From: Streptomyces sp. Tue 6430
GTDB lineage: Bacteria > Actinomycetota > Actinomycetes > Streptomycetales > Streptomycetaceae
DNA: 64,000 nt
Direction: 5' to 3'
NCBI GenBank assembly: GCA_021568835.1
Contig: JAKGSH010000010.1
Location: forward strand, 5,642,001 to 5,706,000
Every line of letters starts with the position of its first letter. Position 1 is the first letter of the stretch. The notes beneath the pieces are model-generated. The model was not told where the DNA came from, ran no database searches, and saw only the letters and a list, made by a program, of their open reading frames with translations. Below are positions 1 to 9,064 of this stretch, one piece after another. The translations under genes were made by a program, and so were the position numbers.

Positions 1-849
1 AACCCGCGCTACGCACGGGCATACCTGCCGCGCCGTACCGCCTTCGTGCGCTCCACCTCGTCCAAACGGTCCGAGGGGCAGATCCTCGCGGCCAACGTCG
101 ACCACGCGATCGTCGCCCTGTCGCTCGCCGTCGAACTCGACCTCGGGCGCGTCGAACGGTTCCTGGCACTGGCCTGGGAATCGGGCGCCCAGCCCGTCGT
201 CGTCCTCACCAAGGCCGACCTCGTCACCGACCCGGACACGCTCGCACACCTCGTCGAGGACGTCGTCAAGAGCGCGCCCGGCGTGCCCGTGCTCACCGCC
301 AGCGCCCTGGCCGGGCACGGCGTCGGGGAACTCGCGGCGCTCCTCGGCCGGGGCACCTCCGTGCTGCTCGGCGCGTCCGGCGCGGGCAAGTCGACCCTCG
401 CCAACGCGCTCGTCGGCGACGACGTCATGGACGTGCGGGCCACCCGCGACATGGACGGCAAGGGACGGCACACCACGACCACCCGCAACCTGCTGCCGCT
501 GCCCGGCGGAGGCGTCCTCATCGACACGCCCGGACTGCGCGGTGTCGGGCTGTGGGACGCCGGTCACGGCGTCGGCCGGGTGTTCGCCGAGATCGAGGAG
601 TTCGCCCGCGACTGCCGCTTCCAGGACTGCGCCCACGAGCGCGAGCCGGGCTGCGCGGTGCTCGCGGCCGTGGAGGACGGCGAGCTGCCGGTCCGGCGGC
701 TGGACAGCTACCGCAAGCTCGTCCGCGAGAACCAGTGGATCGTCGCCAAGTCCGACGCCCGGGTCCGCGGTGACATCCGGCAGAGCTGGAAGCACAAGCA
801 GGCCGCCGGACGGGCCGCCGGACGCGCCAAACGGGCGGGGAACCGCTGA
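1..849 (+). CDS. rsgA: Ribosome small subunit-dependent GTPase A, 5' truncated by window edge
   Basis: Circularly permuted GTPase that helps mature the 30S ribosomal subunit. The reading frame is open from base 1, so the N-terminal OB domain lies outside the window. Visible 282 residues contain the permuted GTPase motifs: TKAD (G4) near residue 71, then the P-loop GASGAGKST near residue 125, DTPG (G3) near 175, and the C-terminal zinc knuckle with Cys-x4-Cys-x-His-x6-Cys spacing near residues 205-218 (the DCRFQDCAHE region), which is diagnostic for RsgA/YjeQ. The C-terminus is basic, as usual for the family. A perfect palindrome downstream probably terminates it. Family assignment is secure; only the start is unseen. 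Confidence 0.93.
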   Translation, partial: NPRYARAYLPRRTAFVRSTSSKRSEGQILAANVDHAIVALSLAVELDLGRVERFLALAWESGAQPVVVLTKADLVTDPDTLAHLVEDVVKSAPGVPVLTASALAGHGVGELAALLGRGTSVLLGASGAGKSTLANALVGDDVMDVRATRDMDGKGRHTTTTRNLLPLPGGGVLIDTPGLRGVGLWDAGHGVGRVFAEIEEFARDCRFQDCAHEREPGCAVLAAVEDGELPVRRLDSYRKLVRENQWIVAKSDARVRGDIRQSWKHKQAAGRAAGRAKRAGNR

Positions 850-1032
850 GCGGACCCGCACCCGCCGGGCCGCCCGGCCGCCGCACGGGAACGACGGACG
901 GGGACTCCGCCGCCGGGCGGTGACGGGGCCCCGCCCGCCGGGCGGCGGGGGCTCCTCCTGGCCGGACCCGTCCGGCTCCCCGTCCGCCCGGACCTGCCCG
1001 CGGCCGGCCGGACCCGCCCGCAGCCGGCCGGC

Positions 1033-1060
1033 CGCCCCCGGACCGGCCGGTCCGGGGGCG
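1033..1060. terminator. 28-bp perfect palindrome downstream of rsgA
   Basis: Bases 1033-1046 and 1047-1060 are exact reverse complements with no spacer (core GGACCGGCCGGTCC). It lies in the 296-bp gap between rsgA and the Ada/AlkA gene, which otherwise shows only CCGGCC-rich simple sequence. Terminator is the simplest reading; a protein-binding site is possible. Confidence 0.45.
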
Positions 1061-1145
1061 TTGGAGGGGGCCGGGGCGGGCCGTCACCGCCATGTCCGAA
1101 TTCCGCTGGCGGCGCTCCTCGGGCGGGCGAAGACTGGGATCCGTG

Positions 1146-2606
1146 ATGGACGAGGAGAGCAGGTACGAGGCGGTGCGCAGCCGGGACGCCCGGTTCGACG
1201 GCGCGTTCTGCTTCGCCGTCGAGACGACCGGCGTCTACTGCCGGCCCAGCTGCCCGGCCGTGCCGCCGAAACGGCACAACGTGCGGTTCTTCCCGACGGC
1301 CGCCGCCGCCCAGGGCTCGGGTTTCCGGGCCTGCCGGCGGTGCCGCCCGGACGCCAGTCCGGGTTCCGCCGAGTGGAACGTGCGCGCCGACGTCGTGGGC
1401 CGCGCCATGCGGCTCATCGGCGACGGGGTCGTCGACCGGGAGGGCGTCGCCGGACTCGCCGCGCGCCTCGGCTACAGCGCCCGCCAGGTGCAGCGCCAGC
1501 TCACCGCCGAACTCGGCGCGGGGCCCGTCGCCCTCGCCCGCGCGCAGCGCGCCCACACCGCCCAGGTCCTGCTCCGCACGACCGGCCTGCCGGTCACCGA
1601 GATCGCGTTCGCGTCCGGCTTCGCCAGCGTGCGCCAGTTCAACGACACGATCCGGGCCGTGTACGCCGCCACTCCGACCCAGCTGCGGGCCGCCGCCCCG
1701 CGGCAGGAGCGCACGGCCGCACCCGGAGCGGGGATCCCGCTGCGGCTCGCCCACCGGGGCCCGTACTGCGCGGGTCCGGTGTTCGACCTGCTCGAGGCGG
1801 AGGCCGTGCCCGGAGTCGAGGAGGTGAGCGGTCCGCCGGGCGGCCGGACCTACCGGCGGACCCTCCGGCTGCCGTACGGCACGGCCGTCGTCGCCGTCGG
1901 GGAACGGCCGGGCTCGGTGTCCGGCGCCGCCGTCCACCCCGGCGGCTGGCTCGACGCGCGCCTGCACCTCACCGACCCGCGCGACCTCACCACCGCCGTC
2001 CAGCGGCTGCGCCGGCTGTTCGACCTCGACGCCGACCCCTACGCCGTCGACGAGCGGCTCGCGGCGCACCCGCGGCTCGCCCCGCTCGTCGCCGCCCGGC
2101 CCGGACTGCGCGCGCCGGGCGCCGCCGACCCGGAGGAGTACGCGCTACGGGCGCTGGCCGACCGCGCCGGGGCCGCGCACCTGGTCCGCACTCACGGCAA
2201 GACCCTGGACGCGCCCAGCGGCGGTCTCACCCACCTCTTCCCCGAACCGGCCGCCCTCGCCGACACCGGCGGCCCCCTGGGCGCGCTCGCCACCGCCCTC
2301 GCCGACGGCACCGTACGGCTCGACGCCGGCGCCGACCGGGACGACGCCCAGGAAGCGCTGCTCGCGCTGCCCGGCCTGGACGGACGTACCGTGGCGGCGA
2401 TCCGGACCCGCGCCCTCGGCGACCCCGACGTCGCGCCGCCCGGCGCCGACGTCCCCGACAGCTGGCGCCCCTGGCGGACGTACGCCCTTCACCACCTGCG
2501 CGCAGCGGAGGAGTCCCGTGTACTCCACCGGCCTCGACAGCCCGCTCGGCCCCCTGCTCCTACGGCCCCTGTCCCCACAGCACCGCTCCCAGCCACGCGC
2601 CCATGA
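1146..2606 (+). CDS. Ada-type regulator / AlkA-like DNA glycosylase fusion with eroded glycosylase domain
   Basis: 486 residues. The N-terminus (about 1-75) is an Ada methylphosphotriester domain with the four zinc cysteines (CRPSC and CRRC). Residues about 80-190 are an AraC-type HTH. The remainder aligns with AlkA N-terminal and HhH-GPD domains, but several parts that I expect from the actinobacterial family are missing: the GQQ-x-S helix after YALRAL, a segment before the ADGT strand, the helix-hairpin-helix GFGPW (here GLDGR), and about 20 residues after the position of the catalytic Asp (TDLG replaced by GADV, directly followed by WRPWR). The last ~30 residues read out of frame through an ogt remnant and antisense to DUF456. 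Start chosen at ATG 1146, where Ada homology begins; an in-frame ATG at 1092 would only add a basic tail. It is likely to sense or regulate; glycosylase activity is doubtful. Confidence 0.8.
   Translation: MDEESRYEAVRSRDARFDGAFCFAVETTGVYCRPSCPAVPPKRHNVRFFPTAAAAQGSGFRACRRCRPDASPGSAEWNVRADVVGRAMRLIGDGVVDREGVAGLAARLGYSARQVQRQLTAELGAGPVALARAQRAHTAQVLLRTTGLPVTEIAFASGFASVRQFNDTIRAVYAATPTQLRAAAPRQERTAAPGAGIPLRLAHRGPYCAGPVFDLLEAEAVPGVEEVSGPPGGRTYRRTLRLPYGTAVVAVGERPGSVSGAAVHPGGWLDARLHLTDPRDLTTAVQRLRRLFDLDADPYAVDERLAAHPRLAPLVAARPGLRAPGAADPEEYALRALADRAGAAHLVRTHGKTLDAPSGGLTHLFPEPAALADTGGPLGALATALADGTVRLDAGADRDDAQEALLALPGLDGRTVAAIRTRALGDPDVAPPGADVPDSWRPWRTYALHHLRAAEESRVLHRPRQPARPPAPTAPVPTAPLPATRP
2518..2559 (+). 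pseudogene. ogt: 5' remnant of O6-methylguanine-DNA methyltransferase
   Basis: GTG at 2518 preceded by GGAGGAG begins a reading frame whose first 14 codons give the typical Ogt opening (DSPLGPLLL; family pattern is a Ser-Pro-Leu-Gly strand near the N-terminus). The similarity stops exactly where the stop codon of the convergent DUF456 gene lies (2560-2562). The catalytic PCHRV region is absent from the window. Ogt normally follows the Ada/AlkA gene in Streptomyces, so this is best read as a deletion scar. Confidence 0.6.
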
Positions 2607-3050
2607 TCAGCAGGCAGGTGAAGAGTTCCACCAGGATGCTGGATCCGCCGCCCGCATCACCGTGCGCAGGGAGGCGCGGGCCGCGTCCGGGCGGCCGAGG
2701 CGGAGCCGCTCGGAGAGGTAGACGCCGCCCAGGAAACCCGGGATCGCACCGAGCACCGGTACCAGGAAGAAACCGAGGAGGGCCCCCGCTCCGGCGTATC
2801 CGGCCATCCGACGGGTGGCGCCGCTCGTCTTCAGGCGGCGCGGCGGCAGCGCCCAGCGCACCACCTGGGACAGGAACAGCGCGACCGTCGAGCCCACCAG
2901 CACCAGCCAGGAGACCGGCCGGGGGTCCTGCAGCGCCCACCACAGGACCGCGGCCCACACCAGCCACGATCCGGGCAGGCCGGGCACCAGCACTCCGCCC
3001 AGGCCGAGCAGGATCACCAGGCCGATCAGCAGGAGTTCCCACGCTCCCAT
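2560..3050 (-). CDS. DUF456 family membrane protein (apparent -1 frameshift near 2650)
   Basis: About 163 residues when restored. Starts at ATG 3050 (MGAWELLLIG), followed by hydrophobic helices with the DUF456 glycine-rich pattern (LLGLGGVLVPGLPGSWL, GFFLVPVLGAIPGFLGG). Read as given, the frame ends at 2607 in a non-family tail. One missing G in the GCGGCGG stretch near 2650 restores a normal C-terminal helix (LVELFTCLLIMGAWLGAVL) ending at TAG 2560. Function of the family is unknown; it sits in the cytoplasmic membrane. It is convergent with and overlaps the end of the Ada/AlkA gene by 47 bases, and its 3' end marks the ogt deletion joint. Confidence 0.72.
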
Positions 3051-3271
3051 CTGCCCAGCCTGCCGGAAGCGGGCAGAACGGGCAGGTCGAGAGACGGGAG
3101 GACGGAAGACGGGAGAGGCTCTCCCGGGGTGGGGAAGCACACGGCGGCCCGCACCTCCCGCCGTTCGGCCCGCACACCCCGCCGCTCGCACGGTTGTCCA
3201 CCGCGTCGGACCTGACGCATTTTTTCGCATGCCCGGTTTCCCCGCGGCCCCGGCGGTGGACAATCAGGGGC

Positions 3272-4926
3272 ATGAGCCAGCAGGGGGGAAGTCCCACCGG
3301 TCACGAGGACGACTGGTGGGGCCAGTTGTACGACGACACCACCGAGGACACCGGCCCCACGACCGGCCCGGACTCGCTGGACGACAGATTCGCGTCGGCG
3401 GCGGGGACGGTCCGCACCGGAGGTCCCGCCGAGGCGGCCCCCGGCGGCGCCGCCCCGGCCGGCGTGCCGGGCGACGCGGGGCCGCAGGCCTCGGGTGCGG
3501 TGCCGGGGCCGCGCCGGGAGCCGGGCGGGCAGGCCGACTGGTGGGCGGGGGAGCCGACGGGGGGACCGCCCCCGCCGGCCGGGGCGGCCGACCCCCCTGC
3601 CGGGCCGACGACGTTCCTGCCCGGGCCCCTGCCCGCCGGCTTCGACGAACGGAGCCCCCGGGCGCACGCCCCGGCCGGCCGTACGTCCCCGGAGGCGGCG
3701 CGCACCGCCCCGGCCCCGGAGTCCGCGCCCCCGCACGGACGACGGCCACCGACCGCGCCCCGACCCCGCCGGAAGCACCCCCGGCCCCACCTGCCCCGCC
3801 GGCCGGACCGGCCGGACCGGCCGGACCGGCCGGGCCAGTCCCGCCGGCCGGGCCCTTCCCACCGGACCCGCCCGGCCGCCGTCGCCGCCCCGGTCCGCCG
3901 GCGGTGCACCCCCGGCACCCCGCCCCCGACGTCCCGCCGCCCCCGCCGCAGGGGCCGCCGCCGGCCGAGCCGTACCTCGGGTCCGGGCCGCCCACCTACG
4001 ACGCCGAGCCGACCGCGCTGCCGGCCGCCGACCCGGACGGGCTGGACGACCTGGTCGCGGACACCGTGCTGGACGGCGCCCGGTACGGGACCTGCACGCT
4101 GCGGGCCGCGTCCGTGCGCGGGGACTCCGCGCGGTTCCGGGGCGAGCCACGCCGGGACGCGCTGCTCACCGCCCGTTTCGGCAGCGGCGACCAGGCGCTG
4201 ATCCTGGTCGCGATGGCCACCGGCGCCCGTGCCGTGCCGGGCGCGCACCGGGCGGCCGCCGAGGTGTGCCGGTGGATCGGGCGGGCTGTGGGCCGCAGCC
4301 ACGCCCAGCTCGCCGAGGACATGCGGGCCGCCCGGAGACAGGACCTGAAGTCGGGGCTGCACCGGCTCACCGACCGCAGCCTGGGACGGCTGCGGGCCAG
4401 CGCCGCCGAACAGAACCTGGCACCCGACGAGTACGCGGCGGACCTGCGCTGCCTGCTGCTGCCCGCCGACCCCGCGTGCCGGGTCCGGGTCTTCTTCGGC
4501 GTCGGCCCCGGCGGACTGTTCCGCCTCCGGGACGGCGCGTGGCAGGACATCGAGCCGCCGGTCGGTGAGGTCGCCGGCGCACCGGTCGTCGGCTTCGGAG
4601 CGCCGCCCGCCGGGGCCCCCGAGGGCGACCGGCTCACCATGGACCTCGGCATCCCGGCCCCGCCGGGCCCGTACGAGCCGGCCCCCGGGCCCCCGCGCGA
4701 ACCCTTCCGGTTCCGGGCCTCCCTCGCCCGCCCGGGTGACACCCTCCTGATGTGCTCCGACGGCCTCGCCGAACCGCTGCGCGGCGAGCCCCGGCTCCCC
4801 GCCCACCTCGCCCGACGGTGGTCCGAGCCCACCCCGCCGGGCCTCGCCGGATTCCTCGCCGACGTCCGGATCAGGGTCAAGGGGTACGCGGACGACCGTA
4901 CGGCCGCCGCCGTGTGGGAGGCGTGA
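3272..4926 (+). CDS. PP2C-like serine/threonine phosphatase domain protein (apparent frameshift near 3730)
   Basis: About 551 residues. The N-terminal third is acidic and Trp-rich at its start (HEDDWWGQLYDD), then a long Pro/Ala/Gly linker including repeated Pro-Ala-Gly triplets. The C-terminal 300 residues form a PP2C-like fold with a conserved DGLAEPL near the end, matching the metal-binding aspartate strand of PPM phosphatases, and a final DDRTAAAVW strand. The N-terminal frame (ATG 3272) and the catalytic frame differ by one base; inserting one C in the CCCCC run near 3730 joins them. Actinobacterial relatives of this architecture are annotated as protein phosphatase 2C domain proteins. 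Several canonical PP2C motifs are weak, so activity is uncertain. Ends 74 bp before poxB. Confidence 0.65.
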
Positions 4927-5000
4927 CGGGGTCGGCTGTGGATTGATGGAACCGGAGGAATCCGAAGGATCTACGGAGACCGAAGGGGCATACGACCATC

Positions 5001-6743
5001 ATGGCCAAACAGAACGTCGCCGAACAGTTCGTCGACATCCTCGTCCGCGCCGGAGTGGAACGCCTCTACGGCGTCGTCGGCGACAGCCTCAACCCCGTGG
5101 TCGACGCCGTCCGCCGCAACCCGGGCATCGACTGGGTGCACGTGCGCCACGAGGAGACCGCCGCGTTCGCCGCCGGCGCGGAGGCGCAGATCACGGGCAA
5201 GCTGACGGCGTGCGCCGGGTCCTGCGGGCCCGGCAACCTGCACCTGATCAACGGTCTGTACGACGCCCACCGCTCCATGGCGCCGGTCCTCGCGCTCGCC
5301 TCCCAGATCCCTTCCAGCGAGATCGGCCTGGGCTACTTCCAGGAGACCCACCCCGACCGCCTCTTCCAGGAGTGCAGCCACTACAGCGAACTGATCTCCA
5401 GCCCGAAGCAGATGCCCCGGCTGCTCCAGACGGCCATCCAGCACGCCGTCGGCCGCAGCGGCGTCAGCGTCGTCTCCCTCCCCGGTGACATCGCCGCCGA
5501 GCCCGCGCCCGAGAAGGCGGCGGAGACCGCGCTCGTGACCTCCCGGCCCACGGTCCGCCCGGGCGACGCCGAGATCGACGAGCTCGTCCGGCTGATCGAC
5601 GCGGCCGACAAGGTCACCCTGTTCTGCGGCAGCGGCACGGCGGGCGCGCACGCCGAGGTGATGCGGTTCGCGGAGAAGATCAAGTCACCGATCGGCCACG
5701 CGCTGCGGGGAAAGGAGTGGATCCAGTACGACAACAGGTTCGACGTCGGGATGAGCGGGCTCCTCGGCTACGGCGCCGCCTACGAGGCCACCCACGAGTG
5801 CGACCTGCTGATCCTGCTCGGGACCGACTTCCCCTACAACGCCTTCCTGCCCGACGACGTCAAGATCGCCCAGGTGGACGTGCGGCCCGAGCACCTCGGC
5901 CGGCGCTCCAAGCTGGACCTCGCCGTGTGGGGGGACGTGCGGGAGACCCTGCGCTGCCTGATCCCGCGCGTGCGGGAGAAGAAGAGCCGGCGTTTTCTCG
6001 ACAAGATGCTGAAGAAACACGCCGACGCCCTCGAAGGGGTCGTGAAGGCGTACACCCGCAAGGTGGAGAAGCACGTCCCCGTCCACCCCGAGTACGTGGC
6101 CTCCGTCCTCGACGAACTCGCCGACGAGGACGCCGTCTTCACCGTCGACACCGGCATGTGCAACGTCTGGGCGGCCCGTTACATCACGCCCAACGGCCGC
6201 CGCCGCGTGATCGGTTCCTTCTCGCACGGTTCGATGGCCAACGCGCTTCCCATGGCGATCGGCGCGCAGTTCACCGACCGGGATCGGCAGGTGGTGTCGA
6301 TGTCGGGCGACGGCGGGTTCGCCATGCTGATGGGCGACTTCCTCACCCTCGTCCAGCACGACCTGCCGGTGAAGGTCGTCCTCTTCAACAACTCCTCGCT
6401 GGGCATGGTGGATCTGGAGATGCTGGTCGCCGGCCTGCCCTCCTACGGCACCAGGAACAAGAACCCGGACTTCGCCGCCGTCGCCCGCGCCTGCGGCGCC
6501 CACGGCGTGCGCGTGGAGAAGCCCAAGGACGTCGCGGGGGCCCTCAAGACCGCCTTCAGGCACAAGGGTCCGGCCCTCGTCGACATCGTCACCGACCCCA
6601 ACGCGCTGTCCATCCCGCCGAAGATCAGCGCCGAGATGGTGACCGGGTTCGCCCTGTCCGCCTCGAAGATGGTGCTGGACGGCGGCGTCGGGCGCATGGT
6701 CCAGATGGCCCGCTCCAACCTCCGCAACGTCCCCCGGCCCTGA
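5001..6743 (+). CDS. poxB: Thiamine diphosphate-dependent pyruvate dehydrogenase (quinone) / pyruvate oxidase type
   Basis: 580 residues, the usual length. Oxidative decarboxylation of pyruvate to acetate and CO2, passing electrons to the quinone pool at the membrane. The N-terminal PYR domain has the catalytic Glu in RHEETAAFAA (about residue 52); the middle domain binds FAD; the C-terminal PP domain carries the ThDP motif GDGGFAML ending in NNSSLG (about residues 437-470). The C-terminus ends in a basic amphipathic region, as in PoxB proteins that bind membranes. ATG 5001 lies 11 nt after GAAGGGG. Monocistronic in appearance. The intergenic stretch 6744-7021 shows nothing further that I can support. 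Confidence 0.92.
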   Translation: MAKQNVAEQFVDILVRAGVERLYGVVGDSLNPVVDAVRRNPGIDWVHVRHEETAAFAAGAEAQITGKLTACAGSCGPGNLHLINGLYDAHRSMAPVLALASQIPSSEIGLGYFQETHPDRLFQECSHYSELISSPKQMPRLLQTAIQHAVGRSGVSVVSLPGDIAAEPAPEKAAETALVTSRPTVRPGDAEIDELVRLIDAADKVTLFCGSGTAGAHAEVMRFAEKIKSPIGHALRGKEWIQYDNRFDVGMSGLLGYGAAYEATHECDLLILLGTDFPYNAFLPDDVKIAQVDVRPEHLGRRSKLDLAVWGDVRETLRCLIPRVREKKSRRFLDKMLKKHADALEGVVKAYTRKVEKHVPVHPEYVASVLDELADEDAVFTVDTGMCNVWAARYITPNGRRRVIGSFSHGSMANALPMAIGAQFTDRDRQVVSMSGDGGFAMLMGDFLTLVQHDLPVKVVLFNNSSLGMVDLEMLVAGLPSYGTRNKNPDFAAVARACGAHGVRVEKPKDVAGALKTAFRHKGPALVDIVTDPNALSIPPKISAEMVTGFALSASKMVLDGGVGRMVQMARSNLRNVPRP

Positions 6744-7021
6744 CGCCGCCCCTTCGGCGCCGGTGGCGGGAAACCGCGCGTGGCGCGGTCCCGGAGCCAC
6801 GGACCGGGCACGCCGGGCAGGGGTGATTTCGGCCAACTTCACGCGCCGGTGCGGGGGCCGGGCCCCGCTCCCACCCGCCGGGGGAGACGCCGGGCTCGCC
6901 GGGACGTGGCCGAACACCTGGTCGTCGCCGATCCGGCAGGACTGGCCCGCGGCCCACGGGGCAAGCATCCCGTGAACGTGTTCGAGCAGGGGGAACCGAC
7001 ATCGGCACGCGGGCGGGGGTC

Positions 7022-7510
7022 ATGAAGAGGCAGGTACGAGGCAGCGGTTCGACCGTGATCGCGGACACCTCGGTGAGGAAGCGGACAGGAGCGGCCACGA
7101 CGGACGGCGGCGAGGAGCGGGGGCACCCGTCCCAGCTCCGGCGCAGGCTCGGGCGGGCGGACCTACGGGCCGTGCCCGAGACGCGCCGGGCGCTGCGCGA
7201 ACTGCTGCGGCACTGGGGGAGACCCGGGCAGTCGGAGACCGCCGAACTGCTCACCAGTGAACTCGTCACCAACGCGCTCGTCCACACCGACCGGGAGGCG
7301 GTGCTCACGGCGACCGTCGGACCGGGCGGACTGCGGGTGGAGGTACGCGATTTCGCGGCCGGCCGGCCGCGGCCACGCAGGCGGGACGCCGACGAGGCCA
7401 CCCACGGCCGGGGCCTGGTCCTGGTGCAGTCCCTCGCGGACGCGTGGGGTGTGCGGACGCACAGCATCGGCAAGGCGGTCTGGTTCGAACTGGGCGCCGG
7501 GGCGGCCTGA
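7022..7510 (+). CDS. ATP-binding protein of the RsbW/anti-sigma HATPase family
   Basis: 162 residues. Single HATPase_c domain: N-box ELVTNALVH (about residues 80-88), a G1-like VRDFAAGRP and the GRGLVLVQSLADAWG segment (about 130-145). Streptomyces carry dozens of such small GHKL ATPases, most acting as anti-sigma or anti-anti-sigma switch kinases. No partner sigma or STAS gene is adjacent, so the target is unknown. ATG 7022 is used; in-frame alternatives downstream would remove only the variable basic N-terminus. A strong hairpin follows at 7665. Confidence 0.82.
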   Translation: MKRQVRGSGSTVIADTSVRKRTGAATTDGGEERGHPSQLRRRLGRADLRAVPETRRALRELLRHWGRPGQSETAELLTSELVTNALVHTDREAVLTATVGPGGLRVEVRDFAAGRPRPRRRDADEATHGRGLVLVQSLADAWGVRTHSIGKAVWFELGAGAA

Positions 7511-7664
7511 GACGACCCGCCGGGACGACGGGGCGCGAGGACGATGGTCCGCGGGGCCGCCGGGCCGCCGGGACGGGATTCGCGGGAACGCCGGGCCGCG
7601 GGGGCGAGATTCGCGGAGACGGCTGTCCGCCGGGAACGGGACTGCGGGAACGGACCACGTGAAC

Positions 7665-7703
7665 GGGAAGGGGGCGCGACCTCACCGGTCGCGCCCCCTT
7701 CCC
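7665..7703. terminator. Bidirectional terminator hairpin
   Basis: Two 17-base arms (7665-7681 and 7687-7703) are exact reverse complements around a 5-base loop TCACC. It sits between the convergent ATPase gene and DUF2637, so it can stop transcription from both sides. Confidence 0.8.
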
Positions 7704-7714
7704 ATGACGATGGG

Positions 7715-8763
7715 TCAGCCGAACTGCTGCTCCAGGTCCTTGAGCTTGCGCTCCAGGGAGTCCAGGCGCGGCAGGGCCATCGTGTCGTCCTCCGCGGTGA
7801 GGTCGACGGTGATCGGGTCGGTGCTCTTACGGACCGGCTGGAGGGAGGGCCGCGTACGCACGGGCAGCTGTTCCGGCGAGTTCGCCGCTATGGCAGGCTC
7901 CGCGGGAACGCGTTCGTCGGCCCGCTCCAAGGAGGCCTGGGGGGCCTCCAGTTGGCGGCCGCCGCGGCCGGGGAAGCCACGGTGTCCGCGACTGATCGCC
8001 TTGAGCTGGGCACGCTCCACGCGGTCCTGCTCGCGGCGGCGCAGACGTGCCGTCTCCTTCTGCCGCTTGTCCTCGCGCACCTCGTCGACGGCCTCGTCCA
8101 GGCTGCGCACGTTCTCGAGGAGCATCAGCGACCACGCCTTGTACGTCTCACGGGGGGCCCGCAGCCAGCGCACGACACGGATCTGCGGCAGTGGACGCGG
8201 CACCAGGCCCTGCTCGCGCAGGGCGGCCCGGCGGGTCTGCTTCAACGCCCGGTCGAACAGGACGGCCGCGGACAGGGACATGCCGGAGAAGAACTGCGGT
8301 GCGCCGTCGTGGCCGAAACCGCGGGGAGCGTGCACCCAGTTGAACCAGGCGGCGGCACCCGCGAAGGTCCACACGAGTATCCGCGAACCGAGGGCCGCGT
8401 CACCGTGGCTGGCCTCGCGCACGGCGAGCACGGAGCAGAACATTGCCGCCCCGTCCAGGCCGAACGGCACGAGGTACTCCCAGCCGCCGGTCAGGTTCAG
8501 GTTCTGCCGGCCGAAGCCGACCAGTCCGTGGAAGGAGAGCGCGGCGGCCACCGCCGCGCAGCAGAACAGCAGGACGTAGGAGGCGGTGCCGTATATGGCC
8601 TCCTTGCGCCTGCGGCGCTCTTCGCTGCGCTCCCACGAGTCGTCGCTCGCGTTCTCCCCGAGGAGCGCTTTCCGCGCGCGAGCACCGCCACCGCTGCCAG
8701 CATGCCCAGGAGCAGCACGGCGCCCGGAAGCAGCCAGTTCAGCGATATGTCGGTCAATCTCAT
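7715..8763 (-). CDS. DUF2637 domain membrane protein (apparent frameshift near 8657)
   Basis: About 349 residues when restored. ATG 8763 opens a hydrophobic N-terminal helix (SLNWLLPGAVLLLGMLAAVAVLA); the DUF2637 region follows with four further predicted membrane segments and a Trp/His-rich GFGHDGAPQFF loop. The C-terminal half is charged and coiled-coil-like (ERKLKDLEQQF at the end). The first helix and the rest are one base out of register; one missing G in the GGGG run near 8657 accounts for it. DUF2637 proteins are common in actinobacteria and in integrative plasmids, often near transfer genes, but function is not established. No plasmid genes are present here. Confidence 0.75.
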
Positions 8764-8934
8764 CTGGGGTCCCTTGCATTGGGATAGGGCGTAACGCCCG
8801 CCATAGTGGCCCAACCCCGCCGTCCCTCAGGGGTTTCGGGGCAAGAGGCCGCCAAGGAGGTGCAAGGGGATGCCCAGGGCGACGTTCTGCTCGAACTGCC
8901 GCGTGAGGGGCGGGAGTTGAGTTCGAATAAGACT

Positions 8935-8946
8935 ACCCGTACGGGT
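8935..8946. promoter_or_regulatory. Palindrome in the DUF2637 upstream region
   Basis: ACCCGTACGGGT is a perfect 12-bp palindrome in the 301-bp gap upstream of DUF2637 (8764-9064). A binding site is possible; the regulator is unknown. Nothing else in this gap is clear. Confidence 0.3.
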
Positions 8947-9064
8947 GGTTCCACGGAAAGTTCCCGTGTCGGGTGAGGAAGTTGTGAAGCACCCGTGACA
9001 GTGCGGGAGGTGTCGTTCGGGTGATCTTACGGGACGCGGCGTGCCGGATCGACCCGGGGACGGT

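Noticed and set aside
542..3271. Very long open frame running from rsgA through alkA into the PP2C-like gene
   Set aside because: High G+C leaves non-coding frames open. Only the part from ATG 3272 has protein character; the rest is an off-frame shadow of rsgA and alkA.
7715..8763. DUF2637 as sign of an integrated plasmid
   Set aside because: No integrase, replication or transfer genes and no attachment repeats nearby.
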